NCBI RefSeq assembly: GCF_001625305.1 | Contig: NW_017804131.1 | Span: 1,654,419 to 1,718,418 of the forward strand | DNA: 64,000 nucleotides | Reading direction: 5' to 3' | Source of the DNA: Branchiostoma belcheri | Lineage: Eukaryota; Chordata; Leptocardii; Amphioxiformes; Branchiostomatidae | Part shown: positions 12,257-25,715 of the stretch, piece after piece | Position numbering within the stretch: the stretch's first letter is position 1 | Layout: each line of letters begins with the position of its first letter | Program-made: the position numbers and the translations under genes | Notes under the pieces: generated by a model | Told to the model about the DNA's origin: nothing | What the model saw: only the letters and a program-made list of their open reading frames with translations | Database searches by the model: none

Positions 12257-12710
12257 ATGATGTTCAATAGACGAAATCCGCGCGGTAATTATGAGTCCCT
12301 TTATTCGTGGCTTACAGAGAATCCCCGACTGAAGGCCACGGCACGAGACCTGACTAGTAATTACTTTAATTGAACCCCTGGACATCTGTTGGCTTTTTAG
12401 GGGAGTAATTAAACTGAACCCGGAAAACTTGTGATGTCGGCAGTTGTATGCGTTGTTCAATATGAGATTAAAGTGGCAATATTGTCACACATTGTATCTA
12501 AACTTGGCCGTCAAACGAGCACGTAACACAACTGTCCCCCAAAATTGTACTACAACTGGATAAATGGGACAGTTCGTTTGACCTACTTTGGTCCATTGTG
12601 TGTTTCAGTCCATTTTCTATTCTGTTAAAACCCTCTCTGAGAACGAAGGAATCCCTCTGCCATGCTTTTGAAGCTATAGTACCTGATTTTGCAAAGCGTC
12701 GAAAATCGTT

Positions 12711-12898
12711 CACTCCAAGCAGAGGTTTGGGTTTTGGCTTATTTTGGCGTGTTTTTAGCCTTTGTTATCGGGCTTTCGTTCTTGCACTCGTATCTTTTTT
12801 TAAGCTAACTCCAAAAAAAGATACCAAAAAAGAAAGCCAATTAAAAATGCATAAAACACGTCAAAATAAGCCAAAACCCAAACCTCTGCTTGGAGAGT
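12711..12898. mobile_element. MITE, CTCCAAGCAGA family, long form (type A)
   Basis: The terminal inverted repeats are ctccaagcagaggtttgg at the left and its complement ccaaacctctgcttggag type at the right. Homology continues inward through gttttggcttattttgg and its inverse ccaaaataagccaaaac. The copy is about 188 bp with no open frame of its own. The same element occurs at 35937-36119 and 48568-48744. The flanks here do not show the TA duplication seen in the other two copies. Confidence 0.8.
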
Positions 12899-14715
12899 GC
12901 GAAAATCGCACACTTTATCATTTATACAACATTTCAAGAATCGTGAAAGCCTAGTATGCTTTATTCTCAGGTAGTGCTCTACAATATATTTTAACAAATC
13001 TTACATCTATGTAGGAATATGCAAAAACTGGACAAGGACGTTCCAAAACACATTCTATAACCGGGTACTTCTTGGCGCATGGAGTACGTTTTTCCAAGGA
13101 CATTATACACAGAATAATGTCCTTGGTTTTTCCAAGCTACATGTATTTTGGCGAGAACAATCCTCCCTAGTTTGACACTTGATGAATCCATCAACTGTCC
13201 ACCGTAACCATTTCCCTAACAGTGGAAACCACGGGATTACGATCCGCTCCTCCCTAATACAAATCTCGTCGTTAGATTTACATAATTCTAACACGAAATC
13301 GAATGGTTTATCATTAAATTGCAAAATCCCATACACGAAAACTTCTCACTCTCCCCAATGTAAGCCGCGACTAAAGCCTACAACCCAGCAGGGAACAGCT
13401 TACCCACGGCACCATTCATAAAGAATGGGCCGTGGTCTTGTGAATGTCGCTATTCGTTTTAATTGGGAGAAAATTGATCTGTAAAGGCTTACCTGGGAGT
13501 TTTAATGGGCTAAGCTAACGTTTTAATTGAGTCTTTATAGAAACCCACCGCTGTAAACAATTGGATTATTTCAGAGAACCTAGTCCGACAAATGTTCACA
13601 CGAATCTTTTGTGGATAGGAGCACGTCGGTTTGATTGGAACAATGAATTGTTTTCTTCTTCTATTAGCGCGATTTTGTTCTGCATGTGGACTTTTATGAA
13701 ATAGCAGTAAGTGTGAATCATTGGATTATATCTGAATCCCTCCCACTACAAATCCGACCATGTTCTGTGAATAGACCACATTGATATAATTGGCTGCAAA
13801 TGGATTGGATCACACTTAAGGCTTGGTTATCAAGTTGTTATGACGATTTGGTTGTCGCTTTATGAAAATGCAGGGTGTTTCTTATAGGATTATTCACCAT
13901 CTCTTGTCTACCTTTGAAAAAACATCCATACTTAGCTGGGAATTGACACATTTCTAGAACTTAAACCGCTTTTTTATTTATTTCTAAATATTTCTTCAGG
14001 ATTACGATGCTTTCGCCTTGTGCTCGCCCGTGAAATTTACAGTTGAAGAAATAGTTAGTTTTTCATTTAAACAGACCATATGGACAGACTTAAAGACAAT
14101 TTTGAAAAATTAAAAAAAAAAGCTATTTGTGCAGTGAAAATGGATAACATACATTTTTTTACGTCGATAATGGTAATACTGTCTTCATTCTTCTACCTCT
14201 TCCGGACACCCTTAAGCTCTGATAAAGTAGAAACTGGCCAGACAGGGTGTCAGAGGAGTTAGTCCACCCCAGAGTGACAAGAGGCCCTCCACATCACGAC
14301 TCTTCTGGCAAGTCGTTAATCCTATATTTGACCACTCCATGTGTACGTTTTTCAGTCACTGGAGGGGTCTGACAGAGGGTCCGTACTCGGAAGCGACGGC
14401 GTCAGCTTGGGCAATAATTATTTAATCCTGCTGCTGCCTTGGATAATCGCCGGGGGCAGCCGGAAGAGATTAGGTATTATTTCAGACAAATTCAGGCTGT
14501 CTTCCGTGCTTTGTTTTACAAATTATTCGTCACCACAGATCACAATTCACACAGTCAACCTTTCACAGTTAAACCTCTTTGCGTTTTGTACAGCTATATT
14601 TGGTATATGTCTATGTGCTAGTATACACCAGAACATCGTCCAAAGGGAAGTCGATCTATTTTCCCCAGAACTTCATTGACACACACAGGCTAGATATATA
14701 TAGAGGTACTCTCGA

Positions 14716-14857
14716 AGAAGCAGAGATTGATGGGGGGGGGGGATCGTTTCTTTGTCGCTACACCACCTTGGGCCGTCCATGGACCCTCTCTGGTCAATGG
14801 ATACTGATGGCCAATTTGATACTGTCTTTTTGCCACCCTAGGATCTGCTTGGAGATT
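14716..14857 (-). mobile_element. MITE, CTCCAAGCAGA family, type E
   Basis: Read on the minus strand it starts aatctccaagcagatccta, followed by gggtggcaaaaagacagta, tcaaattggcca and a G-run region, and ends near an [13 protein letters not shown] terminus. It is closely similar to the copies at 25541-25715 (plus) and 43056-43212 (minus). Non-coding and non-autonomous. Confidence 0.75.
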
Positions 14858-17800
14858 GATATAAAGAGACAAACAAAAATACAGCGACATCCACTTATGT
14901 GAACATTAGCGGAGTGACAAGCACGTCTTTGCGCAAACCTTGTACGCAGGACGTCTAGCCAGGGATTTAGGGCCAACACTACCCCCCATTTCATGCATAA
15001 TTGCATTTCTTTGAGCTCGCACGGCGTTGGTCTTGCCGTCGCTGAGCGCTCCAAAGTGTGCCACTTGTACCAACAAACACGCATTAGCTGTAATAATAAA
15101 CGCCACTACGCTCCACTTAGTGGACCATTTTGGGGGCACTTTCCACAAGAAACATTTGTACTACAAACTTTTGCGAGGTTTAACATAATTTCTGGGATAC
15201 AAACAAAGCTGAGAGAGCTGCAGGTTGGCAGTTTGTCTGGGACGTAAGGCGCGACCTGTGTTGGTACGCGCTTCACGTGAAGAGCTAGCTGGTAGGTTTA
15301 GCAGAATAAGGCAGCCAGTGTTCTGGGTATTACTGTAGTAAAGATGGCGATGTAGCAGTTCTACTTCTAGCTACAAACTTGACAATGGGGAGATAAAATA
15401 GTTGTAGTAAATTGTCAATCCTCTTTGAAACAAAATTCGCTCAACTACGAATCCTATTATCAAGACCAGCGATTAAAGAAAAAGGAACGAACAAAACGAA
15501 AAATCGCATAAGCTGATGGAAAGGTCAAAGTAACTACAGCATATATTTTAAAGCTTTGAGAGGCTAAGTATCTAAGAAATAACATATATAGGTACCTGAT
15601 TGTCACAGCTGCATGAGAATTGCCCCAGAATTCCATTTCAACTCCACACAAGAATGGTGTATGCGATCATGGAAGATCAGGTTCAAATTATTATCGTCTG
15701 TACAGTCTGATGCAAACCGATCCGCAGAGTTTCCTTCCATCGCCGAGTGCTTCCTGTCTCACAGGACACATGCCGGAATCAGATAGACACTATCTGGCGT
15801 TGAAAGCTGGCAATTTCAGGGCATGCTCGTTGTTTTAATTCGTATGATATACAGCTGCGGACGGTTTGGGTGCGTTGCAAAATGTGGCAGCTAAGCCGGA
15901 ATCACCAGAATACAAAAGAGCACATCTGCGAAAATGGTTTAAAATCAACCCAAACTGCAAGTAATAAAAGGCATTGACGTAAGGAGTTGAAAAGAACTGA
16001 TAGTAGTACCAAGGACGTTTAAAAAACCTTGGTAGTACCAAGTTATCCTGTAGGGAAGACCCTAATCATACGATGAGGCCTATGACTTTGTAAGCATGTG
16101 TCACTGACCCCTGCACCTGTTCAAGTCCCATTGTTGCCATAATTAAGGGTTCAGCAAACGTCATATCACTCAACACCTAAAGCCATGCTCCTCTCACCTC
16201 GGGCGATATCAAAAGGACAACCCAATAATATCTTTATCCACTTAATATCAGCAATATACTGGGTTTATCCCAATACAGTATATAATAGCACAGACCTCAG
16301 AAACTGATTGTCAGGCTTACATGAAATATTACACTTCAAACACTTCGGTAGCTTTATCTTATTGATGATAAGGAACTGTGGGTCAAGGTCATTTTATTTC
16401 CGACACACGCGCCTTGGCGGTAGATCTCAGATGTTTCCACAAGATTCGTTCCGCTGGACGATTCCATTCACGCGAAGGGACGCGCATATGAGGGGATGAA
16501 GGGACACAATGACGGGGAAATCCTAGACATAACTACGGACTTGGCCCAATGCGGATACAAGCTTGCGACAACAATCCTTTTCTGTCCTTCATCTACTGGG
16601 GTTTAGAGTTCCTACAAAGGACACGGCTTATTGTAACACCCACAACACCCTGGCAATATAGAAGTCATTTTCAAGTTTGGAATCCTTTAGATTCTTGGTA
16701 CATTGTACCTTTATGCTGAGGTGTCTGTAAGAATGTTAGCGCGTCCCCTCCACAATGCCCGAGCTTATGCCTACAGACTAAGTCACTTCCTGTATACATT
16801 GAAGAGGACTTTGATAACAAATGTAGGTTTGTAGTTTCTACTCACAAAATGTAACGACAGGTGGCCACGCACTAAAGTTTGTTACGTACCATGAGTACTC
16901 GCCTTTTGTCCGCAGGGTACAACAATAAAGCAGACTTATGTAATAAGCAGTTCCCACGGGTTTAAGGGGCCAAACTGGATTTACAAAATTCCCAGCCCCA
17001 TTGTAAGTACAACTATAAGGAAATACCTTCGCTCCTTGGTAAGAAGTTCTTTCAGTAGGTGATTCAGTGGGCTGTGTTCGAACAGCCACGCTCCTGTCTT
17101 CAGGCGAAGTTCTGCGTATCCCAAAGCTTGTAGGAAAGGCAATATTGCAGCGCGCATTGTAACAATAAACCCGTTATGTCTACTATCTTACCTCACTTAA
17201 TAGATATTCTTTCTTTCTTCACCTTTACTAAGTCTTTTGCTTTTGCTTTAAATAATTGTAGTTAACATATAATCAGAGAAGATCCCCAAATAAGCTTGTG
17301 CGTCCATGATCAAAAACCATAATACGTTTTATTGACTTGTGAGTGGATAGATGTGTAAGATTATCGGTATTGAACCTTGACAGAAATCTTGACATCCAGT
17401 GGTAATATTCCATAGATCAAGATCAACCTTATCTTTGCACATTCATTGTGTTTCATGTCTCTTTTAAACTCTGCTTATTTATCCTCCTCATCCCTGATCA
17501 TCCCTATGACCTTTTCCTGGTACTTGGGTCCGCCATCAGTCAACATCTTTTCTGTTCACTAGGATAACCCCTTTATACGCTAGAGACATCTTTACACCTT
17601 ATCTTGGAAGTTCATCTGTGTTGGTAGAGGACATTATGAAACAAGTTTGAACTGCAATTTCCAACACAAGAAAATGTACCTTCCCAAATTTTCGACTGTA
17701 CAACTCCAGTCGACGTCTTGGTAAAGGAATGAGAAATCCACCGCCTCCGTGACGTCACGCAGATAACACACGTGACTCCGTGAGCAGTGGATCATAGGTT

Positions 17801-19994
17801 TTCAACTTTTCTAGACTTTTGAACTTTTATTAGTTTATTTAATCCATGAACTTTCAACCTGCCCCTGTCCTGACCGGGTCACCATGTAGCCTGACCTGTC
17901 CGTGACATATTTGACCTTCCCGATCCCATGGTCAGCACCGGTCACCTCTCCGTCTCAATCCATCACGAGTAAAACAAAAGAACCACCACCACCAGGACTG
18001 GTGTGCAAATCTCAGCCCTCTTAAGGCCGTCCCCGGGCATGGGGAAAGCCTCTCTGGTGAAATTAAGTCCCATTTTAGATGCCATCCAAGTCAGAGAGAC
18101 AATAGAAGTTACACGAAGAAGATGAATCTGTGAGCTCGCTTAGTTAACAAATCTTTAAGTCGTCGCACACCATGTCGGGATCAGTATCTGAATAAACAAA
18201 GGTACAGCTGAGTTAAGGTTCGGGTTAGACCTGAATGGAAGGTCACGGAAGTAGATGGGCATTTGGGGAACGATTATGAACCAATTAATTGTTACCATAT
18301 TATCCTTTTGTTACCTTTCTCAATTGTGATAGAGATAAGAATGGGTATATTTCAGTAATGTAGGGATCATGTGAAATTTATCAACACAATTTTATGTGTT
18401 CTCAATTGTTTTGATATTTCTAAATCCTTAAAAGGATTGGTGCATGTGCTTGACTTTTATAATTGGCGGCTGTTAGGCTACATTTTCAGACAACCTCAAA
18501 GGTTCAGGTACGTACATGGGAACTATATTTATGAAAACTGTTCTTTTTGTTTTTGTCATTCCGCAGCTTATTTGATAATCGGAAGCATTTTGTTATGCAT
18601 TGGTTTCCTTTTGAATGAGAATGCCGAGCCGTATTGTCCATTTGTTGGACCATTATCGATGAGTTTTCCTCTCTGTTTAACCTGCTTGGTTTCCCCCCAT
18701 CTCTATGCAGGTGGGGTCTGATGAGTCTCCCGGGTCTGATCGAGTCGTGATCGGTCAACGATTGTTTGCGAGGACGTCACTTTCCACCAACGGAGTTCAA
18801 ACCCTGTAGCAACATGCTGAGTCCTTCTGCAACTCTGCAATTTATGGAGTAAAAATAAAGTTTCAGTTTATTTCATTTTATTTTGTTTTACCAGCAATAA
18901 CACTCAGGTACGTAACAACCTGTTTTTAAGGCAATGCTGGGTACACATAATAACAGACTATACAATATTACGAAATCACATACTATACAGAATGACATAA
19001 CAACAAAAAACTTACACAAAGAAAAGACCACAATGCTCAATACATGGCATTGTGTTCGGCTGAAGACATAACAACTTGAGATCAGATTTGTAGAAAGCAG
19101 AAGTTCAGGTTTGCAAATCAACAGATGTCAGTTGAACTTGTTATGACCTTTTCTATTGAAAGTTCAGAAGGTCAAAGGATTTGTTAACCTTATTTGCACC
19201 TTTACATTTCCCAGATTAAAACTCTACACAAATGTGCAGCAATGCTAAGCTAAAGGTGTTCAAGTTTTTAGACCCACCTGTATAGATGAAAAATGAGAGG
19301 TGAAGATTCAGAATATCTTAATACTTTCTAAATTTCTTAGATAATGTGAATCTGTGAATCAACCAAAGACGCGTGTCCATTCAAATAGCCTACGTATAGT
19401 TTAACAAGAAAATCTTAGGGTGCATATTAATTATATATTTTAGGACTTCTATTATTTTGTCACCAATGTCTCATAACTCGAAAACCGATTGATTTGTGTT
19501 CACTGAAAACACGATTTGAAGGTGAAGAGGTCAACGTCAGCGGTCACCGGAAGGTCAACATACATCAATAGTACAAAAGGCATTCTTTTCTGCGACTGAA
19601 CTTGTACGACAGATTATGATATATGACCCTGCAGGGGTAATTTATATGAAAGGAACGATCTGTTCCCCAATTCGATTGTCCTTTTCTGCTAATAAATGTC
19701 AATATTTGCGGCATCAAGGACAATATGGCGGCACGATATGGCCGGGTGTTGGGGAGGGTCTCCGGAGGTCCATTGAAGACCGATCTGTCATTGAGTAGGA
19801 ACTTGATATTGTTTAGCAAATTCAAGTGGGTCTTTTCAGCACAACCGGTGGCAGGAAGAAACTACAATGTGTGTGCATGTGCGTCATAGGGCCTGTCAAC
19901 AAAACACTGGCCATGTCAGCTTCTCTAGCTCAAGAACCATGAGCTTTTACGATACTTTGTTGCCTTGTGGCCATATTGGGTGGATGGGATTATT

Positions 19995-20101
19995 GGCACC
20001 CAGGCTACCTCTCCTATCGGATAGGAGAGGTAGCCTGGGTGCCATTCGATTTGTAACGTTAACTTCGGGGTACCGTTACAAATCGGATGGCACCCAGGCT
20101 A
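19995..20101. repeat. 49-bp near-perfect palindrome fused to a second hairpin
   Basis: 19995-20043 is an inverted repeat with 24-bp arms (ggcacccaggctacctctcc and its complement) around a single base. The right arm is reused in a second hairpin at 20031-20101, where tagcctgggtgccattcgat and its complement flank a 14-base loop. The word TAGCCTGGGTGCC therefore occurs three times, once inverted twice over. This is the look of a fold-back transposon end, possibly two nested elements. Confidence 0.8.
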
Positions 20102-20216
20102 TAAGAGGGAGGGCATTAAAACTTCAACTGCACGCAAGCATGATTATATGGAAAGGATGGGCAACGTCACAACACAACTAGAACGTTCTTCCATTCCAAT
20201 AATATTACAGTGGTGG

Positions 20217-21344
20217 CAAAAATATCAATTGTTATCATATCGAAGTAAACAATCTCTTCTCTGAGGCAATGGCTTTTCGACCAGATGTATTTTCCAACAC
20301 GAGGGAAATTCAATTGANNNNNNNNNNNNNNNNNNNNNNNNNNNNNNNNNNNNNNNNNNNNNNNNNNNNNNNNNNNNNNNNNNNNNNNNNNNNNNNNNNN
20401 NNNNNNNNNNNNNNNNNNNNNNNNNNNNNNNNNNNNNNNNNNNNNNNNNNNNNNNNNNNNNNNNNNNNNNNNNNNNNNNNNNNNNNNNNNNNNNNNNNNN
20501 NNNNNNNNNNNNNNNNNNNNNNNNNNNNNNNNNNNNNNNNNNNNNNNNNNNNNNNNNNNNNNNNNNNNNNNNNNNNNNNNNNNNNNNNNNNNNNNNNNNN
20601 NNNNNNNNNNNNNNNNNNNNNNNNNNNNNNNNNNNNNNNNNNNNNNNNNNNNNNNNNNNNNNNNNNNNNNNNNNNNNNNNNNNNNNNNNNNNNNNNNNNN
20701 NNNNNNNNNNNNNNNNNNNNNNNNNNNNNNNNNNNNNNNNNNNNNNNNNNNNNNNNNNNNNNNNNNNNNNNNNNNNNNNNNNNNNNNNNNNNNNNNNNNN
20801 NNNNNNNNNNNNNNNNNNNNNNNNNNNNNNNNNNNNNNNNNNNNNNNNNNNNNNNNNNNNNNNNNNNNNNNNNNNNNNNNNNNNNNNNNNNNNNNNNNNN
20901 NNNNNNNNNNNNNNNNNNNNNNNNNNNNNNNNNNNNNNNNNNNNNNNNNNNNNNNNNNNNNNNNNNNNNNNNNNNNNNNNNNNNNNNNNNNNNNNNNNNN
21001 NNNNNNNNNNNNNNNNNNNNNNNNNNNNNNNNNNNNNNNNNNNNNNNNNNNNNNNNNNNNNNNNNNNNNNNNNNNNNNNNNNNNNNNNNNNNNNNNNNNN
21101 NNNNNNNNNNNNNNNNNNNNNNNNNNNNNNNNNNNNNNNNNNNNNNNNNNNNNNNNNNNNNNNNNNNNNNNNNNNNNNNNNNNNNNNNNNNNNNNNNNNN
21201 NNNNNNNNNNNNNNNNNNNNNNNNNNNNNNNNNNNNNNNNNNNNNNACAAAATATCAATGGTTATCATATCGAAGTAAACAATCTGTTCTCTGAGGCAAT
21301 GGCTTTTCGACCAGATGTATTTTCCTACACGAGGGAAATTCAAT
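20217..21344. other. Assembly gap flanked by about 97-bp duplicated sequence
   Basis: Bases 20318-21246 are N (929 positions). The sequence just before the gap (20217-20317) recurs just after it (21248-21344), from aaaatatcaat to gaaattcaattga, with only about three differences. The duplication may be a collapsed tandem repeat, or two alleles placed on either side of a false gap. Confidence 0.9.
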
Positions 21345-21851
21345 TGATTTGATTACGACCATTAGAATGTTGCCTCTGTTGTAACAAAATCGACCAAAGC
21401 TGTGTTAAGGATATTCAAAACATGCACTCACACATACAACCATTGAAGTCCACTTACAATGCGTATATGTATTGTTATTTTGACCGACACAAAAAATTGG
21501 ATAATGACAAAGAAACGTTTTTGCATGGTGAGAAACTTGGTCTATCAAACACTCGTTGGGAATTCCTGTAGAGTGATTGATATATACCCCACTTTACGGG
21601 GCCGGTAGCATTCTTAACTGGTCCGTTTAAACACAAAGTGCCTGTACAAAAGAGCCGTTTACTCCCTGGACTACGGCCTGAGGTCGGCACGTTAACATAT
21701 GGCGGTATTGTGTAGTCAGGACAAGTCTATTTTTCATCATACACATTACAGTACCAAGTAGACGCCTGGCATTTTTCTCTTTCTGCACTTGATTCGTCTC
21801 AGTCAATTAACAATGTATAACGGCGGAGGTCGCAAGGCGGACGCCCTAGAG

Positions 21852-21896
21852 TGCAATAAGGTCTCCTTTGAGTAACGTTGGTGAGACCTTATTGTC
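21852..21896. repeat. Short hairpin with 13-bp arms
   Basis: The word caataaggtctc and its complement gagaccttattg face each other around a loop of about 17 bases containing taacgtt. No promoter or RNA family is recognised, and it may be a transposon remnant. Confidence 0.5.
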
Positions 21897-24800
21897 CAAT
21901 GTAGCCTTTTCGCATCTAGTAGGCTATTATGAATTTTGCAGGGAGGTTCCCTCTAAGCTTTGCAGTTATTTAGACAACATGAGCGTTTTGTCCCTTTTTA
22001 CCAAACAAGGGCTAATTTGAATGAAATTAACGCAAAATCACAATAAACGCGTTTCCCCAAGAGATTGTTGGCTTGTTTTTGCCATTGGCAAAATGTGAGG
22101 TTCAGTGAGGTAAATATCAAAGTTCATATTGCCACTGTTTAGGTCAAGGAAATGTCTATTGATCAGATTTTTCATATTTCATGTCTCCAGTGCTAAAAAT
22201 TATGAAATAACCAATAATTGTCCCGAGATGTAAGCACTTGTTCACTCTGGTTCCTCTGTTCAACAAAATGGCATTTGAGATGAAGATCCTTGCTTTCCTC
22301 GTTTAGTGAAATTTATTGCAGTAAAACCTTGCTCAAGATCGCGATGAATCACGAGAGGACAACGACCGCCATTTTGGAATAGAACTGTCTTCCTTTTGTT
22401 CTCTCATCTTTTTTTTTCTTCCGTTCTGAGCTTTTTGTACCTTTCCCTTTCTTAATCTACCAGTACTACAGACACATTATATACCAACAGGAAGGTTCGT
22501 TGAACCTCAATGATACCAAGGACATAATGTGCTTGCTTGGAGTAACTACAGAAAATGTTTTTACAAAACATTCCTATAATTGGACATGGTTGGAATCTCA
22601 GAAGATGAACAGCTTAATGTACATCATATAGACCGGGATGATTTCACGGTTACAAAAGACGCAGAATTCCCCACTCTATAAGTCTTCTCAGATGAATGCT
22701 GAAGAAGGTCCCGCAGGGGAGATTCCTCGTGCCGCCATGACACTTCCCATTGTCCCCCGCGCGCGTGCGGGACAGTGAACGATAGGACCTAGATAGACTC
22801 GTTCCCAGGTCATTAATCACATTGGTTAATTCGTTCCGCCTATTTTCCAGGCACAATTTTGTCTTTGTCCTCCAGATAACCTCATGACCCCTTGGCTTTT
22901 TCCGATCAGACAGAAGTTCATTTTCGAGCTGGTGATAATAAACATTATGTGCCTAATGTTATATACTCTCCTCATTTACATTTGTGACGAAGATGCAGAG
23001 TTGAAAAGGAATAAGAACTAAAGAAGATCTACTTTCCATCCGGAACATCTTGAATATAATGAAAACATTCGTAAGTATCGAGGTACTAAGAGGTGAATTT
23101 TTACGTGTACATCACCAAGGACAATGTTTTTGTTTCGTCATCTTTTTCCTGTAGAAGATGCTTAGATATGATGCTGATCTTTCTTTCTTCTCCATTCCCA
23201 CCGTAAGCTTTGTCTTTTGATTCGAGGTCTGTCAACCTATGGCAAATGAAATAACAATTATTCAGATAGTATGTTAACCAGTGAAAGAGGTACCGGTACT
23301 CTGATTGGTTTGATCCTTCAAGTAACACAGAGAGGCTCGCACGTGGTTTGGTATCAAGGAAGGTGCCACAACGAAAAAGGAAGATTCGGGTTTCTTTAAA
23401 AAGGACCATCAAAAGCTATCTTCAAAGGTGATCTCTTGGATAATTGACACCTGTAACCGCTATTTACTCACCAAGTGTGATGGATAGGTTTACCTGTGTA
23501 TCTTTTGGCCACTCTTAATGGCTTGTTTGATAATCAGAGTCAATAGATGCAAAGATCGGCCGATATGAGATGAATGTGCATTTGTTTGCTTCAATTCCGA
23601 ACAAGCGTTTAAAAACCCCTATATATAACTCAATATGCGACATTGAGATGTTAGTGCATAGTAGATCAGCTATATACATGCTGACTTGTGGAGTGATTAA
23701 AGAAAAGAGGACAAGAGAGCAAATAAATTAGATGTGTGCGCAGATGCAAGCCATGGAGAGAAGGCGACTGGTGGGGCATGCGGCAGGGGTGGTGGTACAT
23801 TTGCGTCAACCCAGGCGTGCCCTGCCCGGGCGCGGAACACTTACAATGCAAACCTCTCCGGTACAAGCGAGCGGAACTCTCCGCCGGGCGCCACAATGAG
23901 AAGGCCGCCCAATTAGCGGATGGAGTTGAAAAGGCACGGTGAAGCGGAGCTCTGCAGGTGAAAGGCGGGAGTTCTGGGTCAGAGGAGGCGCGGCGTGTGA
24001 CGGCACACCTGCCTCGGGCATCGCCAGGGGCGTGTTGGACATTTCCTGTTAGGACAGAAACTTTTCTCTATTGCACGAAACAATCTTGAGCAAGAGCACG
24101 ACTCAAAGACCACTTGAAGTGTCAAACGTAACAAGTTCTGCATGATCACTACGAACAAAATATCTGTAATTTGAATTGTGACCTTATGGCTCCTGAACAA
24201 ACGTTTAATGAAGATCTGCATTAAAATAGCCCAAAAGTAGACATTTTTCTATCTCAAGCTCGGAATCCGGTGGACACTAACCGGGCCCCTCCCTGCTAAA
24301 ATACCTGAAGTACATGGAGATACCTGAGTTGTCATCACACACCGTTATCACATGCAGACGATACGACTATCTGACCACATGAGTCCTTGGCTACCATTCC
24401 TCTTCAGCTCAAGCTCCACAGAGAACACCCGAGAGCAGAACAACCTTGTTATTGCCACAATCGTGGCGTTAATTGCGCTGTAATATGCGCCAATGCAAAC
24501 GGTTTTAATTGAGGAGTGTTAAGTGTCCATGCAAAAGTTTGTAGTCAACATTCGTAATGGCGCCGCACCCCCTAACACTGATCAACAATGGTGGCAAACA
24601 GTAAGGAATGAAAACTGTCAGTGACGTTCTTTCGTGGCGTTTTTCTCTGTGTGAAGAGGTTGATGGTTGTCTTAATAAGTGCATTGATTATAATATTTGT
24701 ATGGCTAATACTCATTCAGCGTTGAGATGAAGTTTCAATACTTTTTATACATTTAGCACCAAACAGTTAAACGCTGTTAGGGTATATTTGTTTTGTTGTA

Positions 24801-25540
24801 ATGGGGTTTTAAGTTGTAACTCTCCAAACTTTACTGTCCTCTTAGTCGGAAATAAAAACGTAAAAAAATCCTCTTCACCGGTTAGTCCTACCTCTTACTC
24901 TGCACTTAAAATGTAAAACAATGTAATTTCCTAACTTATAGCCTCAATAGAGAAACAGATAGCTTTTAAAAGACGTCAAAAAGCAAATTGGTGATGGAAA
25001 CTTAAACCCACGCGCCGCTTTGTTTCGGCAAACTTTTCATCACTTGAAAGAGCCGAAAACAACTTCATCAACGTCCATCTGAGCCGCGCCAGTGTTGTCT
25101 CAGCTCTTAGCTGTTCTTCCGCGCTGTTTGATCGGGACTGGTGATGCAGATGGAGATATGATAGCGGCGGTGTTTGTCAGATTATTCTGTTTGCCGCTCT
25201 CTTCGGTCATAAGTTTACAAACAAGACACGGCGGTAGGACGTGACGAAACCGGGGATTAGGTGTCATATCTTCCCTAAACGTGGGAGATGTTTATGACAA
25301 CGGTAAAATGGCACCGAAGACGAGTGCTGATAGCTTGAGCAATCTTCAGCGTCTTTCCGATGTCAGGAGTGTCCTGTCAACGCACGATTTTATCTCTTCG
25401 TCTTTTCAATGTGTATTTTTTTCGGACGATTACTTTCAATAAACATTTCATGCATACATATCCTTAGTTTGTTATTCATACTGTATTTGTTGCTTCCAAT
25501 CAGGTGGAAGAAAAGTCTCTATCATATCAAATTCTTCTAA

Positions 25541-25715
25541 TCTCCAAGCAGATTCTAGGGTGGCAAAACGACAGTATCAAATTGGCCAGGCAATTGGCCA
25601 GTATCCACTGACCAAAGAGGGTCTAATTCGCCACCCAGGTGGGGGTAGCGACAAAAAAAAACGGGCCATATATAAAAAGGTAACGATCTTCCCCCATCAA
25701 CCTCTGTTTGGAGAG
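25541..25715 (+). mobile_element. MITE, CTCCAAGCAGA family, type E
   Basis: It starts atctccaagcagattctag and continues gggtggcaaaacgacagta, tcaaattggcca, then cgggccatatataaaaaggt. It ends acctctgtttggagag followed by ta. Internal homology to the minus-strand copies at 14716-14857 and 43056-43212 is clear. The left flank ends cttcta, so a TA target duplication is plausible. Confidence 0.8.

Noticed and set aside
13086-13135. Hairpin ccaaggacattat / ataatgtccttgg as a possible small RNA
   Set aside because: Arms of only 13 bases with no promoter, conservation or family support.
20167-21343. Very long open frames across 20.2-21.3 kb
   Set aside because: They consist almost wholly of unknown bases in the gap.
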